From Mycobacterium sp. AZCC_0083 (GTDB taxonomy: Bacteria; Actinomycetota; Actinomycetes; Mycobacteriales; Mycobacteriaceae), in the NCBI RefSeq assembly GCF_014202335.1, contig NZ_JACHGP010000007.1, positions 186,001 to 250,000 of the forward strand: 64,000 nt of DNA, given 5' to 3'. Made by a program: the position numbers and the translations under genes. Shown in pieces: positions 17,426 to 25,823 of the stretch; positions within the stretch are counted from its first letter, which is position 1; the number at the start of each line of letters is the position of its first letter. A model generated the notes under the pieces. That model worked only from the letters and a program-made list of their open reading frames with translations. It was not told where the DNA came from and searched no databases.

Positions 17426-18154
17426 ATGACCCGCGCCGTGCTGGTCTGCGGCGGGACGGGAGCAATCGGACAGGCGATCGTGCACACCCTGGTAAGTGCC
17501 GGCGACCGGGTGGCATTCAGCGGCCGCGATCGACGCCGCGGCGAAACGCTCGCGGCTGCCACCGGGGCCATCTACGTGCCCCACGACGACCACCGTGACG
17601 GCGCACCCGTCGTCGAGGAAGCCGCGCAGCACCTCGGCGTGCTGCACGGCCTCGTGCTCAACGCAGGCACCATCGTGCACGCCCGCCTCGATGACACCGC
17701 ACCAGCCCAATTGGCCGACATGCTGCGGGTCAACGTCACAGTTCCTGTCACGCAGGCACAGACCGCGGCGGCGCTGATGCCCGCGGGCGGTGCGATTGTG
17801 GCCGTCGCGTCGAACGCTGGTGCGTGGGGTGAAACCGAGATCGGCGCCTACTCCGTGTCCAAGGCCGCCTTGCTGGCGGCCTGCCGCGCATTGGCGGCCG
17901 AATACGGTCGACGAGGTATTCGGGTCAACGCAGTCAACCCGGGCGACACCGAACCCGGCATGGCCCCGAGCCTCGACGCGTTCGGCGACCAGGCGTTTCC
18001 CACGCTGCCCCCGCTCGGGCGTCTCGGCCGCCCCGAAGACACCGCCAACGCGGTGGCCTTCTTGCTATCGGAGGCGGCAGGCTTCGCGACCGGTGCCGAC
18101 ATCCTCGTCGACGGCGGCATGCATACCGCCCTCGACGCTGGGCGATCGAAGTGA
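17426..18154 (+). CDS. Short-chain dehydrogenase/reductase
   Basis: This classical SDR has 242 residues: nucleotide loop CGGTGAIG, NAG at the fourth strand, catalytic YSVSK and the PG motif NPGDTEPGM. Arg in SGRDRRRG suggests NADP(H). Substrate unknown. It is coupled by a GTGA overlap to the next gene and fills the place of Rv2369c-lipK in M. tuberculosis. Confidence 0.88.
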   Translation: MTRAVLVCGGTGAIGQAIVHTLVSAGDRVAFSGRDRRRGETLAAATGAIYVPHDDHRDGAPVVEEAAQHLGVLHGLVLNAGTIVHARLDDTAPAQLADMLRVNVTVPVTQAQTAAALMPAGGAIVAVASNAGAWGETEIGAYSVSKAALLAACRALAAEYGRRGIRVNAVNPGDTEPGMAPSLDAFGDQAFPTLPPLGRLGRPEDTANAVAFLLSEAAGFATGADILVDGGMHTALDAGRSK

Positions 18155-18687
18155 CTGCGCCAACCGATCGCCACGTCCTGGTCTGCGGACCCGGCACCGA
18201 CGGCACACTCATCGAGGCGCTGGGCGCGCTGGGCTGGACACCGGCCGACCCGCACGCGACGACACCGGTGGGCCTGCTGGTCATCACACCGACACCGCAG
18301 GACGGCGACGACGGAACGTGGTCAGCGGCCGCGGCCATGGACGCCACCGCCGAGGTCATCCGCGGCATCACGGAGCGCCGGGAACGCTTGCGGTCCGGTC
18401 GAGGTCTCGTCGTGGTCGCCGTTGCGACCCCACCCGGCCGGGCGGCGGTGCGATCCGCCGGCGACGGCGTCGTCGCGGCCGCGCTCGCCATGAGCGTGCA
18501 GCTGTTCGCAGTGGACTGGGCTCCCGACGGCGTCCGCTGCCTGCTCGTCGTCACAGGTGGCGACGGGGGTGAGCCGCTGGCCCGGCTCGCACACTGGCTC
18601 GCCGCCCCCGACGCACCCGCTCTCACCGGTCAGACCATCGACGTGGCCGCCGTCGACCACGCCACCCTGCGGGCACCCGGGGCGTAG
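18151..18687 (+). CDS. Degenerate SDR-like partner protein
   Basis: A protein of 178 residues. It begins with an SDR-like strand (RHVLVCGPGTDGTLIEAL) and keeps other Rossmann-like segments (GRGLVVVAVAT, VVAAALAMSVQLFAVDWAPDGVR). It lacks the YxxxK active site and the glycine loop is altered. It may form a non-catalytic heterodimer with the SDR to which it is translationally coupled. The catalytic role is inferred absent. Confidence 0.6.
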   Translation: MTAPTDRHVLVCGPGTDGTLIEALGALGWTPADPHATTPVGLLVITPTPQDGDDGTWSAAAAMDATAEVIRGITERRERLRSGRGLVVVAVATPPGRAAVRSAGDGVVAAALAMSVQLFAVDWAPDGVRCLLVVTGGDGGEPLARLAHWLAAPDAPALTGQTIDVAAVDHATLRAPGA

Positions 18688-18821
18688 ACCGGCTCTCGTG
18701 AAGTCGTGACCGCTCGGAGCCGGGACAGGTGCGGGAACCGATGTGAGTGCGACGGTTGCGGGCGCCCCCCTCGATGCTGATGCGCGTCATCAAGGGCAAC
18801 CGCAGGCACTGAACCTGTAGG

Positions 18822-19574
18822 TCAGAACGCCCAGCGCGGCGTCAGCACGCCGAGCGCGCCGAGGGCCACCGCCGCAGCGGTGGATGTCCGCAGCACGGTC
18901 GGGCCAAGGCGGATGACCGTCGCACCGGCTGCCGACAGTGCGGCGAGCTCGTCGTCGCTGATGCCACCCTCGGGGCCGACGACGAGCATCAGTGCCTCGG
19001 CGCGTTCGAGGGCGACGTCGGTCAGCGGCCGGGTCGCCGACTCGTGCAACACCAGCACCATCGCGCCATCTCCCGTCGCAGCGCCCACCTCGGCGACGAG
19101 TTCGGCTGTCGACACCAGCGAGCTGACCGCAGGCACGTACGGGCGGCGCGATTGGCGGGCGGCCGACCGCGCCACGGCACGCCACCGCTTCAACCCCTTG
19201 TCGACCTTCGCCGAGCCGTCCCAGCGGGCCACGCAGCGGTCGGACTGCCACGCGACGAACGCGTCCGCGCCCGCCTCCGTGGCCAGCTCGACCGCCAACT
19301 CGGAGCGGTCCGACTTCGGCAGCGCCTGCACGACGGTGATCTGAGGACTGGGTGGCTCGACGGTCCGGCGCGCCAGCACCCTGGCCGAAAGGCGGCCCTT
19401 CGCGGCGTCTTCGATCACGCACTGTGCGACGGTGCCCGCGCCGTCGCCGAGATCGAGTTCCTCACCGGGCCGGATCCGGCGCACGTTGGCGGCGTGGAAC
19501 CCCTCGTCACCGTCGACGACGGCCAGCCCACCTACCTCGGGCAGCTCATCGACGTAGAACAGCGCGCGACTCAT
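18822..19574 (-). CDS. rsmE: 16S rRNA (uracil1498-N3)-methyltransferase
   Basis: This SPOUT-class methyltransferase of 250 residues modifies U1498 of 16S rRNA. It has an N-terminal PUA-like part (HAANVRRIRPGEELDLGDG), then the SPOUT domain with the AdoMet knot LVVGPEGGISDDEL and LGPTVLRTSTAA. It ends the hrcA-dnaJ2-rsmE operon, 9 nt after dnaJ2. Confidence 0.95.
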   Translation of the reverse strand: MSRALFYVDELPEVGGLAVVDGDEGFHAANVRRIRPGEELDLGDGAGTVAQCVIEDAAKGRLSARVLARRTVEPPSPQITVVQALPKSDRSELAVELATEAGADAFVAWQSDRCVARWDGSAKVDKGLKRWRAVARSAARQSRRPYVPAVSSLVSTAELVAEVGAATGDGAMVLVLHESATRPLTDVALERAEALMLVVGPEGGISDDELAALSAAGATVIRLGPTVLRTSTAAAVALGALGVLTPRWAF

Positions 19575-19583
19575 CGCGAGCGC

Positions 19584-20729
19584 CTAGCGACCGGTGAAGG
19601 TCTCACGCAACCGGTTGAACAACCCGCCGCCTGCCGCCGTCGAACGCGTCGACTTCACCTCGACCGAGTCCCTGACCCGATGCTCCTTGAGCTTGCGCAA
19701 CAGTTCGGTGTCCTGAGGATCCAACCGCGACGGCACGACGACCTCGACGTGCGCGTGCAGGTTGCCGCGCACCCCGGAGCGCAGGTGCGGCATGCCGTGG
19801 CCCCGCAACGACACGACCGAACCCGGCTGCGTGCCTGCCGCGATGGTGATCTCCGTAGGCCCGTCGATGATGGCGTCGACGGACACCGAGGTGCCCAATG
19901 CGGCGTCGACCATCGGTACCGAGACGGTGCAGTGCAGGTCGTCGCCGTCACGGATGAAGATCTCGTGGGGTTGTTCGTGGACCTCGACGTACAGGTCGCC
20001 CGCGGCGCCGCCGCCGGGTCCCACCTCGCCCTGGGCCGCCAGCCGAACGCGCATGCCCTCGCCGACGCCTGCGGGGATCTTGACGCTGACCTCGCGGCGG
20101 GCCCTGACCCGGCCGTCGCCGCCACAGCGGTGGCAGGGGTCGGGGATGACCTCGCCGACGCCGCCACACACCGGACACGGCCGCGACGTCATCACCTGGC
20201 CGAGCAGCGAGCGCTGCACGCTCTGCACCTCGCCATGCCCGCCGCAGGTGTCACAGGTGACCGGGGTGCTGTTGCCGTGGGTGCCCTTGCCGATGCACAC
20301 GTCGCAGAGGATCGCGGTGTCGACGGTGACCTGCTTGGTCACCCCAGTCGCACACTCGGACAGATCGACCCGCATCCGCAGCAGCGAATCCGAACCTGGC
20401 CGTACCCGTCCGATCGGCCCACGGGAGCCTGCGCCCCCGCCGAAGAACGCCTCGAACACGTCGCCGAGTCCGCCGAACCCGCCGAACCCATTGCCCGCCG
20501 ACGCGCCAGCACTCTCCATCGGGTCGCCGCCGAGGTCGACGATCCGGCGCTTCTCCGGATCGCTGAGCACCTCGTAGGCGACGCTGATCTCCTTGAATCG
20601 CGCCTGCGCGCCCTCGTCGGGGTTGACGTCTGGGTGCAACTCGCGCGCCAGTCTGCGATACGCCTTCTTGAGGTCCGTATCGGTCGCGCCCTTGCTCACT
20701 CCGAGCAGGCCGTAATAATCGCGTGCCAC
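19584..20729 (-). CDS. dnaJ2: Chaperone DnaJ2
   Basis: This Hsp40 co-chaperone of DnaK has 381 residues. Its J domain carries the HPD triad (ELHPDVNPDEG). A Gly/Phe linker follows (GNGFGGFGGLG), then four zinc-finger repeats (CDVCIGKGTHG, CDTCGGHGEV, CPVCGGVGEV, CHRCGGDGRV) and a C-terminal substrate domain. It corresponds to Rv2373c. Confidence 0.95.
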   Translation of the reverse strand: MARDYYGLLGVSKGATDTDLKKAYRRLARELHPDVNPDEGAQARFKEISVAYEVLSDPEKRRIVDLGGDPMESAGASAGNGFGGFGGLGDVFEAFFGGGAGSRGPIGRVRPGSDSLLRMRVDLSECATGVTKQVTVDTAILCDVCIGKGTHGNSTPVTCDTCGGHGEVQSVQRSLLGQVMTSRPCPVCGGVGEVIPDPCHRCGGDGRVRARREVSVKIPAGVGEGMRVRLAAQGEVGPGGGAAGDLYVEVHEQPHEIFIRDGDDLHCTVSVPMVDAALGTSVSVDAIIDGPTEITIAAGTQPGSVVSLRGHGMPHLRSGVRGNLHAHVEVVVPSRLDPQDTELLRKLKEHRVRDSVEVKSTRSTAAGGGLFNRLRETFTGR

Positions 20730-20772
20730 GCCAAACCCTTCCCATGCCGCGTCACGCGGCTACTCGCACCCC

Positions 20773-21804
20773 TTATCGGGTGCCCAAGACTTCGCCTATG
20801 TAGAGAGCAACCGCCGCGACGTTGGCAATGGTTCCCGGATAGTCCATTCGCGTGGGACCGACCACACCCATGCCGCCGTACACCTTGCCAAGGCTGCCGT
20901 ACGTCGTGCTGACCACCGACGTTCCAACCATCTGTTCGGCCTCGGTCTCGTGCCCGATTCGTACCGTGACCTTACCGGCTCCCTGCTGCGCGGCCAGCAA
21001 CCGCAAGACCACCACCTGCTCCTCGAGTGCTTCGAGCACCAACCGCAGCGATCCGCCGAAGTCGGCGGTGTTGCGCGTCAGGTTGGCCGTGCCGCCCAGC
21101 AGCAGACGCTCCTCGCTGTGCTCGACCAGGGTCTCGACCAGCACCGTCGCGGCCCGGCCGACCGCGTCGCTCAGCCCGCCGCTGCCGTCGAGCTGGACGG
21201 CCAGGTCCGCAACGGCAATCGATGCGGCGGACAGCGGCTTGCCCTCCAGCGCGGAGGCGAGGCGCTCGCGAAGCTGCGACAGCTGCAGGTCGTCGACGGC
21301 GTCGCCGAGTTCGACGACGCGCTGATCGACCCGGCCGGTGTCGGTGATGACCACCAGCAGCAACCGGGCCGGGGTCAGCGCAACGACCTCGAGGTGACGC
21401 ACGGTCGACGTCGACAACGTCGGGTACTGCACGATGGCGACCTGCCTGGTCAGCTGCGCGAGCAACCGCACCGCGCGCCGCAGCACGTCGTCGAGGTCGA
21501 CGCCGGACTCCAGGAACGTCAGGATCGCCCGCCGCTCGGCGGAGGACAGCGGCTTCACGTCGTCGAGCCGGTCGACGAACTCGCGATAGCCCTTCTCGGT
21601 GGGTACGCGACCCGAACTGGTGTGGGGTTGGGCGATGTATCCCTCGGCCTCCAGCACCGCCATGTCATTGCGCACCGTGGCGCTCGACACCCCGAGATTG
21701 TGGCGCTCGACGAGGCTCTTGGACCCGATCGGCTCCTTGGTGGAGACGAAGTCCGCGACGATGGCGCGCAGCACCTCGAAGCGACGGTCGTCGGCACTTC
21801 CCAT
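20773..21804 (-). CDS. hrcA: Heat-inducible transcription repressor HrcA
   Basis: A protein of 343 residues with an N-terminal winged helix (RRFEVLRAIVADFVSTKEPIGSK, HNLGVSSATVRNDMAVLE) and a dimer/GAF-like core. HrcA binds CIRCE elements at groESL and related genes in actinobacteria. No CIRCE element was found just upstream of this gene, so autoregulation is not evident. Confidence 0.93.
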   Translation of the reverse strand: MGSADDRRFEVLRAIVADFVSTKEPIGSKSLVERHNLGVSSATVRNDMAVLEAEGYIAQPHTSSGRVPTEKGYREFVDRLDDVKPLSSAERRAILTFLESGVDLDDVLRRAVRLLAQLTRQVAIVQYPTLSTSTVRHLEVVALTPARLLLVVITDTGRVDQRVVELGDAVDDLQLSQLRERLASALEGKPLSAASIAVADLAVQLDGSGGLSDAVGRAATVLVETLVEHSEERLLLGGTANLTRNTADFGGSLRLVLEALEEQVVVLRLLAAQQGAGKVTVRIGHETEAEQMVGTSVVSTTYGSLGKVYGGMGVVGPTRMDYPGTIANVAAVALYIGEVLGTR

Positions 21805-21901
21805 GATTCACCTCCCGGTTGCCCTCATTTTACGGGCACTAGCAGCGCTGACCGCGCCGGAACGGACTTCGGGTGACGAGGACAACGCGCGCGCAGGGGA
21901 T

Positions 21902-21907
21902 TAATCT
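21902..21907 (+). promoter_or_regulatory. -10 box for a leaderless small ORF
   Basis: TAATCT lies 7 nt before the ATG of the 16-codon ORF that precedes the Rv2375-like gene. The spacing fits leaderless initiation. Confidence 0.45.
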
Positions 21908-21914
21908 CGCTTTC

Positions 21915-21965
21915 ATGTCGACGCCGAGGTTGCGGGTCTGCCCGTCAGCGAAGGTCCTGTCGTGA
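21915..21965 (+). CDS. 16-aa leaderless upstream ORF
   Basis: A tiny ORF (MSTPRLRVCPSAKVLS) begins 7 nt after a -10 box. Its TGA overlaps the GTG start of the following gene (GTGA). It may exist only to bring ribosomes to the coupled downstream start. One Cys codon is present, too few to call it a cysteine sensor. Confidence 0.4.
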   Translation: MSTPRLRVCPSAKVLS

Positions 21966-22276
21966 TCTTCAAGGGCGTCCGCGACGGCAAACCGTATCCC
22001 GAGCACAACCTGTCCGGTCGGCAATGGGCGCAGATCCCTCCGCGGCAGATCCGGCTCGACGAGCTGGTCACCACCACCACCGTGCTGGCGCTCGACCGCC
22101 TGCTCTCGGAGGATTCGACCTTCTTCGGCGACCTGTTCCCACACGCCGTGCGGTGGCAGGGCGTGGTCTATCTGGAGGACGGGTTGCACCGGGCGGTGCG
22201 GGCCGCATTGCGCAATCGGACGGTGCTGCACGCCCGGGTTTTCGACATGGATCTGCCGCTCGCTCAGCAGGTCTAG
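21962..22276 (+). CDS. Conserved small protein (Rv2375-like)
   Basis: A protein of 104 residues. Conserved features are MIFKGVRDGKPYPEH and PPRQIRLDELVTTTTVLALDRLL, with a C-terminal half rich in Arg and beta strand. There is no signal or membrane segment. The homologue sits next to hrcA in M. tuberculosis. Some databases list the family as VapB-like, but no toxin is adjacent. It ends 4 bp into the convergent membrane gene. Confidence 0.75.
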   Translation: MIFKGVRDGKPYPEHNLSGRQWAQIPPRQIRLDELVTTTTVLALDRLLSEDSTFFGDLFPHAVRWQGVVYLEDGLHRAVRAALRNRTVLHARVFDMDLPLAQQV

Positions 22277-22905
22277 GCCGCCTGCGCCTCGATGCGCTCG
22301 GCGTGAAAGCGCAGGAAGTACAGCGCGGTGACCGCCTGCCAGACGTAGATCGAGTACACGCTGCCGCGCTCCCAGATGCCGATCGGCAGGACGGTTAGCG
22401 ATGTGTCGAAGATCAACCCGAGAAGGCATGCCAGGCCCAGCGCGCCGAGCGCAACGCCCACCGCGAGGTAGGTCCGCGACACACCTACCCGCCGAAACGC
22501 CAGCGTTCCGAGAATGACCGCCACGTTGCCGCCCGCGATCGCCAGAAACGCCCCAACCCCATGCCAATCGGGGCCGGTGCCGGACGGACCGCTGTGCCAC
22601 GTGGCGACGAGGAAGTTCCCGATGCCGTTGAGCACGGCGAAGACCAGGAACACCGACGCCCTGCCTGCCTGACTCCCCCTCACCATCAGCGCCGCGCCTA
22701 CCGGAAACAGGATTGCCTGAACGACGAACGCGGCGTTCATCAGAAGGGCGAGCGGTGACAGGCCGGGTGCCCCAAGCGTGCTGATGTAGTCGGTCGCGTA
22801 GCCGTACCTGGACATGGCCGAGGCGGCGACGGCCTCCGCGACGAAGTACGCGAGTGCTGAGACGACCAACGACAGGGCCCCGATCCGGAGGGTCACGCTT
22901 CCCAA
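22273..22905 (-). CDS. DUF998-family membrane protein
   Basis: A protein of 210 residues with six predicted helices, including IGALSLVVSALAYFVAEAVA, LALLMNAAFVVQAILF, ASVFLVFAVLNGIGNFLVA, LAIAGGNVAVILGTLAF and ALGALGLACLLGLIF. A conserved WHGVGAF motif lies in the loop before the fourth. Function is unknown. It lies 26 nt downstream of mbtH and is probably co-transcribed. Confidence 0.75.
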   Translation of the reverse strand: MGSVTLRIGALSLVVSALAYFVAEAVAASAMSRYGYATDYISTLGAPGLSPLALLMNAAFVVQAILFPVGAALMVRGSQAGRASVFLVFAVLNGIGNFLVATWHSGPSGTGPDWHGVGAFLAIAGGNVAVILGTLAFRRVGVSRTYLAVGVALGALGLACLLGLIFDTSLTVLPIGIWERGSVYSIYVWQAVTALYFLRFHAERIEAQAA

Positions 22906-22931
22906 CGGTAGAGACCGCAGAAGGTCCCGAG

Positions 22932-23144
22932 TCAGTCCGCCATGGCTTCGCGCAGGTGGCGTGGCCGCATGTCGGTCCAGTTCTCCTCGACGAAGGCCAG
23001 GCAGTCGGCACGGATGCTCTCACCGAACACCACCCGCCAGCCCGCGGGTACGTCGGCGAACGTTGGCCACAGACTGTGCTGGTCCTCGTCGTTCACCAAG
23101 ACGAAGAACGTCCCCGCCTCGTCATCGAATGGGTTGTTGCTCAT
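22932..23144 (-). CDS. mbtH: MbtH-like protein, orphan
   Basis: This MbtH-family partner of NRPS adenylation domains has 70 residues. The signature is complete: NDEDQHSLWPTFADVPAGW and FVEENWTDMRPRHL. In M. tuberculosis the homologue (Rv2377c) lies in the mycobactin cluster. Here none of mbtA-G, mbtI or mbtJ is near; a transglutaminase and a DUF998 protein flank it instead. It could serve NRPSs encoded elsewhere. Confidence 0.93.
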   Translation of the reverse strand: MSNNPFDDEAGTFFVLVNDEDQHSLWPTFADVPAGWRVVFGESIRADCLAFVEENWTDMRPRHLREAMAD

Positions 23145-23183
23145 CGAATCTCCTCGTTGATCGCGCCGATGGCGAACCGTCGG

Positions 23184-24008
23184 TCAGGTCGGCGCCAAGG
23201 TGGGTACCTCGTCGGTCCATACCCTGAAGCTCGTCAATGTGGCGGGACCGAAGGTGTTGCTGAGCGCGACGTCAGCGGCGTCGCGGCCACGCGCGATCAA
23301 CACCCTGCCGATGCGCGGCGTGTTGTGGCGCGCGTCGAAGGTATGCCATTGCCCGTCGAGGAATACCTCGAACCAGGCAGAGAAATCCATCGGCTCGTCC
23401 GTCGGGGGCACACCGATGTCGCCGAGGTACCCGGTGCAGTAGCGCGCAGGAATGTTCATGCAGCGACAGAAGGCAACGGCAAGATGCGTGAAATCACGGC
23501 AGACGCCGATCCGCTCGTCAAAGGCTTCCAGAGCAGTCCGGGTCATGCGCGCGTGTTCATAGCCGAACGTGAGATGTCGGTGAACGTAATCGCAAATTGC
23601 CTGAACGCGGCCCCATCCCGTTGGTGTCTGTCCAAAGAGATTCCACGCCGACTCGGATAGCCGATCGGTTTCGCAGTAGCGGCTCCCGAGCAGGAAGACA
23701 AGCGTCTCCTCGGGCAGGTCCGGCACAGGAATCTGCTGCGCCTGGGGGACGATGACGTCGGGGACTCCTGTGTCGTTGACGAGCGCATCCGCCGAGACGC
23801 TCGTGCGGCCCTTTGGCGCAACGATGCGGGCGCACCAGTTGCCGAAGCCGTCACGATAGGCCGCCACCGGGACCGGCGGGTCGAACACCAGGGCGTCACG
23901 GCCGACGAGATCGGACACCCGGGTGAAATGGACGTTGAGGTTGAACATCATCGGGGTCGGCTGCGGGCAGTCGTAGATCATTTCGAAGCCGAGGTGAATT
24001 CGCATCAT
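23184..24008 (-). CDS. Transglutaminase-like protein
   Basis: A protein of 274 residues with an N-terminal beta domain (MMRIHLGFEMIYDCPQPTPM) and a transglutaminase core: catalytic Cys in ERIGVCRDFTHLAVAFCR, and a His/Asp pair in GQWHTFDARHNTPRIGR. Proteins of this type are encoded next to Anbu proteasome homologues, as here. The role may be proteolysis or cross-linking. The usual alpha-E and ATP-grasp partners of that operon are not in the window. Confidence 0.82.
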   Translation of the reverse strand: MMRIHLGFEMIYDCPQPTPMMFNLNVHFTRVSDLVGRDALVFDPPVPVAAYRDGFGNWCARIVAPKGRTSVSADALVNDTGVPDVIVPQAQQIPVPDLPEETLVFLLGSRYCETDRLSESAWNLFGQTPTGWGRVQAICDYVHRHLTFGYEHARMTRTALEAFDERIGVCRDFTHLAVAFCRCMNIPARYCTGYLGDIGVPPTDEPMDFSAWFEVFLDGQWHTFDARHNTPRIGRVLIARGRDAADVALSNTFGPATLTSFRVWTDEVPTLAPT

Positions 24009-24106
24009 TTGTCTCCGATTTCCAACAGGGGTGAGGTCGCGCGTGGCCGACTCCCGTGCCCACAGGTGATGATGGAGCTGTCCATCGTGCTGACCACGTC
24101 ACCACG

Positions 24107-24835
24107 TCACCACGGCAGCTCGGGCAAGTGGCGAAACGCCTGCCGCACACCTTCGCCCCATTCGTCGCTCAGCGCGGTGAAATAGGGGTCCCCCTCATCG
24201 AATCGCCGCCGCCCCCGCACTTCGAGGCTGTCCCGCTCGTAGCAAATCAGGTCGATCGGCATACCGACCGACAAATTGCTGCGCATGGTCGAATCGAAAG
24301 AAACCAGCACACACTTGGTGGCGTCCGCCAGAGGCGTGTCTTGCGTAAGCACTCGGTCGAGGATCGGCTTTCCGTACTTGGTTTCACCGGTCTGAAAGAA
24401 GAGCGTGTCGATCCCGGCTTCGATGAAATTGCCCTCGGCATAGATCCGGAACAGCCGGATCGGCTCGCGGCCGATCTGCCCACCGACGATGAACGAGGCA
24501 TTGAAGCGGATGTTGTTCTCTTCCAGGTACCCAGCGTCACGTTTCTCGATATCGCGCATCGCGTCGGAGACCAGCCGCACGACGTCGAACATCGTCCGGG
24601 CACCCAAGAGATTGGTGGCCGCGTCGCCGTCAGAACAACGCTGCGTCAACAGGCTGATGACGGCCTGGGTTCCTGCCAGGTTTCCCGAACTCAGCAAGAC
24701 GATGACGCGATTGCCGGGACGCTCGAACACCGTCATCTTGCAGAACTTGGCGAAGTTATCGACCCCGGCGTTGGTACGCGAGTCCGAGGCGAAAATCATG
24801 CCCTTGTCAAGCATTACGCCGATACAGTAGGTCAC
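24107..24835 (-). CDS. Anbu-type proteasome-fold peptidase
   Basis: A Ntn-hydrolase of 242 residues. With the GTG start chosen, the protein begins (M)TYCIGVML, placing Thr directly after the initiator Met as the expected nucleophile. Asp in FASDSRTNAG and Lys in FCKMTVFE complete the proteasome-like triad. RIYAEGNFIEA and the C-terminal half match Anbu, the ancestral beta subunit found in helical-ring assemblies. Upstream in-frame codons give no conserved sequence. Natural substrate unknown. Confidence 0.8.
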   Translation of the reverse strand: MTYCIGVMLDKGMIFASDSRTNAGVDNFAKFCKMTVFERPGNRVIVLLSSGNLAGTQAVISLLTQRCSDGDAATNLLGARTMFDVVRLVSDAMRDIEKRDAGYLEENNIRFNASFIVGGQIGREPIRLFRIYAEGNFIEAGIDTLFFQTGETKYGKPILDRVLTQDTPLADATKCVLVSFDSTMRSNLSVGMPIDLICYERDSLEVRGRRRFDEGDPYFTALSDEWGEGVRQAFRHLPELPW

Positions 24836-24998
24836 GTAATGCACCCCTGCCCCGAATTCCTTCGCGAACACCCAGCCTACGCCGCTCGATGAACGGCAAC
24901 GGCTAGACATCTGGATCGGTGCCTGGCGTTCGACGGTGATTCGCGCGTTGTCTCAGTCGAGGCTGAACAGACAGACGTTCACATGTTTACTGGCCGAT

Positions 24999-25018
24999 AA
25001 CCTACGGGACCGTAGGTT
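24999..25018. promoter_or_regulatory. 20-bp near-perfect palindrome (TetR-type operator)
   Basis: AACCTACGG-GA-CCGTAGGTT has 9-bp arms and a 2-bp centre. This form is typical of TetR-family operators. It lies about 90 bp upstream of a broken alpha/beta hydrolase and 160 bp upstream of Anbu on the other strand. No TetR gene is adjacent. Confidence 0.6.
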
Positions 25019-25105
25019 GAGTTGGCGTCGACTTGAAGCTTGGGAAGCGGACTTCATGACGTTGCGCCAAGGCGCCCGAACACCATTGGGTGGAGACGGG
25101 TTCGC

Positions 25106-25729
25106 GTGAGCGAGATGAAGTATCTCGATCTGCACGGCGACCGGGTTGCCTATCGGGAGGCGGGAAGTTTCGGCGACCTGGCGGTCGGTCCTGCCGCACT
25201 TGTTGAAGAGATACCGGGTGGTGACGCCGGATCTGCTCGGACACGGTGAATCCGCCAAGCCGTGCGGTGATTATTCGCTGGGAGCGTTCGCGGCATGGCT
25301 GCGTGATCTGCTCGATGAGCTCGGCATCACGCGGGCGACGGTGATCGGTCGGTCGCTTGGTGGCGGTGTGGCGATGCAGTTCACCTATCAGCATCGTGAT
25401 TACTGCCAGCGACTGGTTCTCGTCAGCAGCGGCGGCCTTGGCCCCGACCTGAGCTGGATATTGAGGATCCTGTCGGCGCCCGTAGCGGAGCTGATCCTGC
25501 TGGTGGTCGCGCCGCCACCGGTGCTCAACATCGGCAACAGGCTTGGGTCGTGGCTCATTCGGCTGGCATCCATTCACTACGCGCCGGCGAGATGTGGAAC
25601 GCCTACTCGTCACTGGCAGACGGCCGCTCACGACGTACCCGCTGCGGGCGAATCGTTCGAACACCGTTTTGGGCCAACTGCGTTGCGGTGGAGGACGACG
25701 CGTGGTCAGACATCAAGGACCCGTTCTAA
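25106..25729 (+). pseudogene. Broken alpha/beta hydrolase
   Basis: Three frames together give one hydrolase. The first yields MKYLDLHGDRVAYREAG. A second yields SATWRSVLPHLLKRYRVV, DLLGHGESAKP and the nucleophile elbow GRSLGGG. A third yields GEMWNAYSSLADGRSR and a short end (DDAWSDIKDPF). The oxyanion HG segment normally between the first two parts is missing. At least two frameshift/deletion events are needed, so no active enzyme is expected. Confidence 0.75.
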
Positions 25730-25823
25730 TCGCCGGCTGGATCACCGGCGGACGTTGCGCCCGTCGCCAGGTCAGCGAGGCGAGGGTGCAGACGGGAGCC
25801 TGGTCGGGCCGCTACAGCCCAGA

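Noticed and set aside
21805..21900. CIRCE element upstream of hrcA
   Set aside because: Only a partial GCTAGTGCC half-site is seen; the inverted partner is missing.
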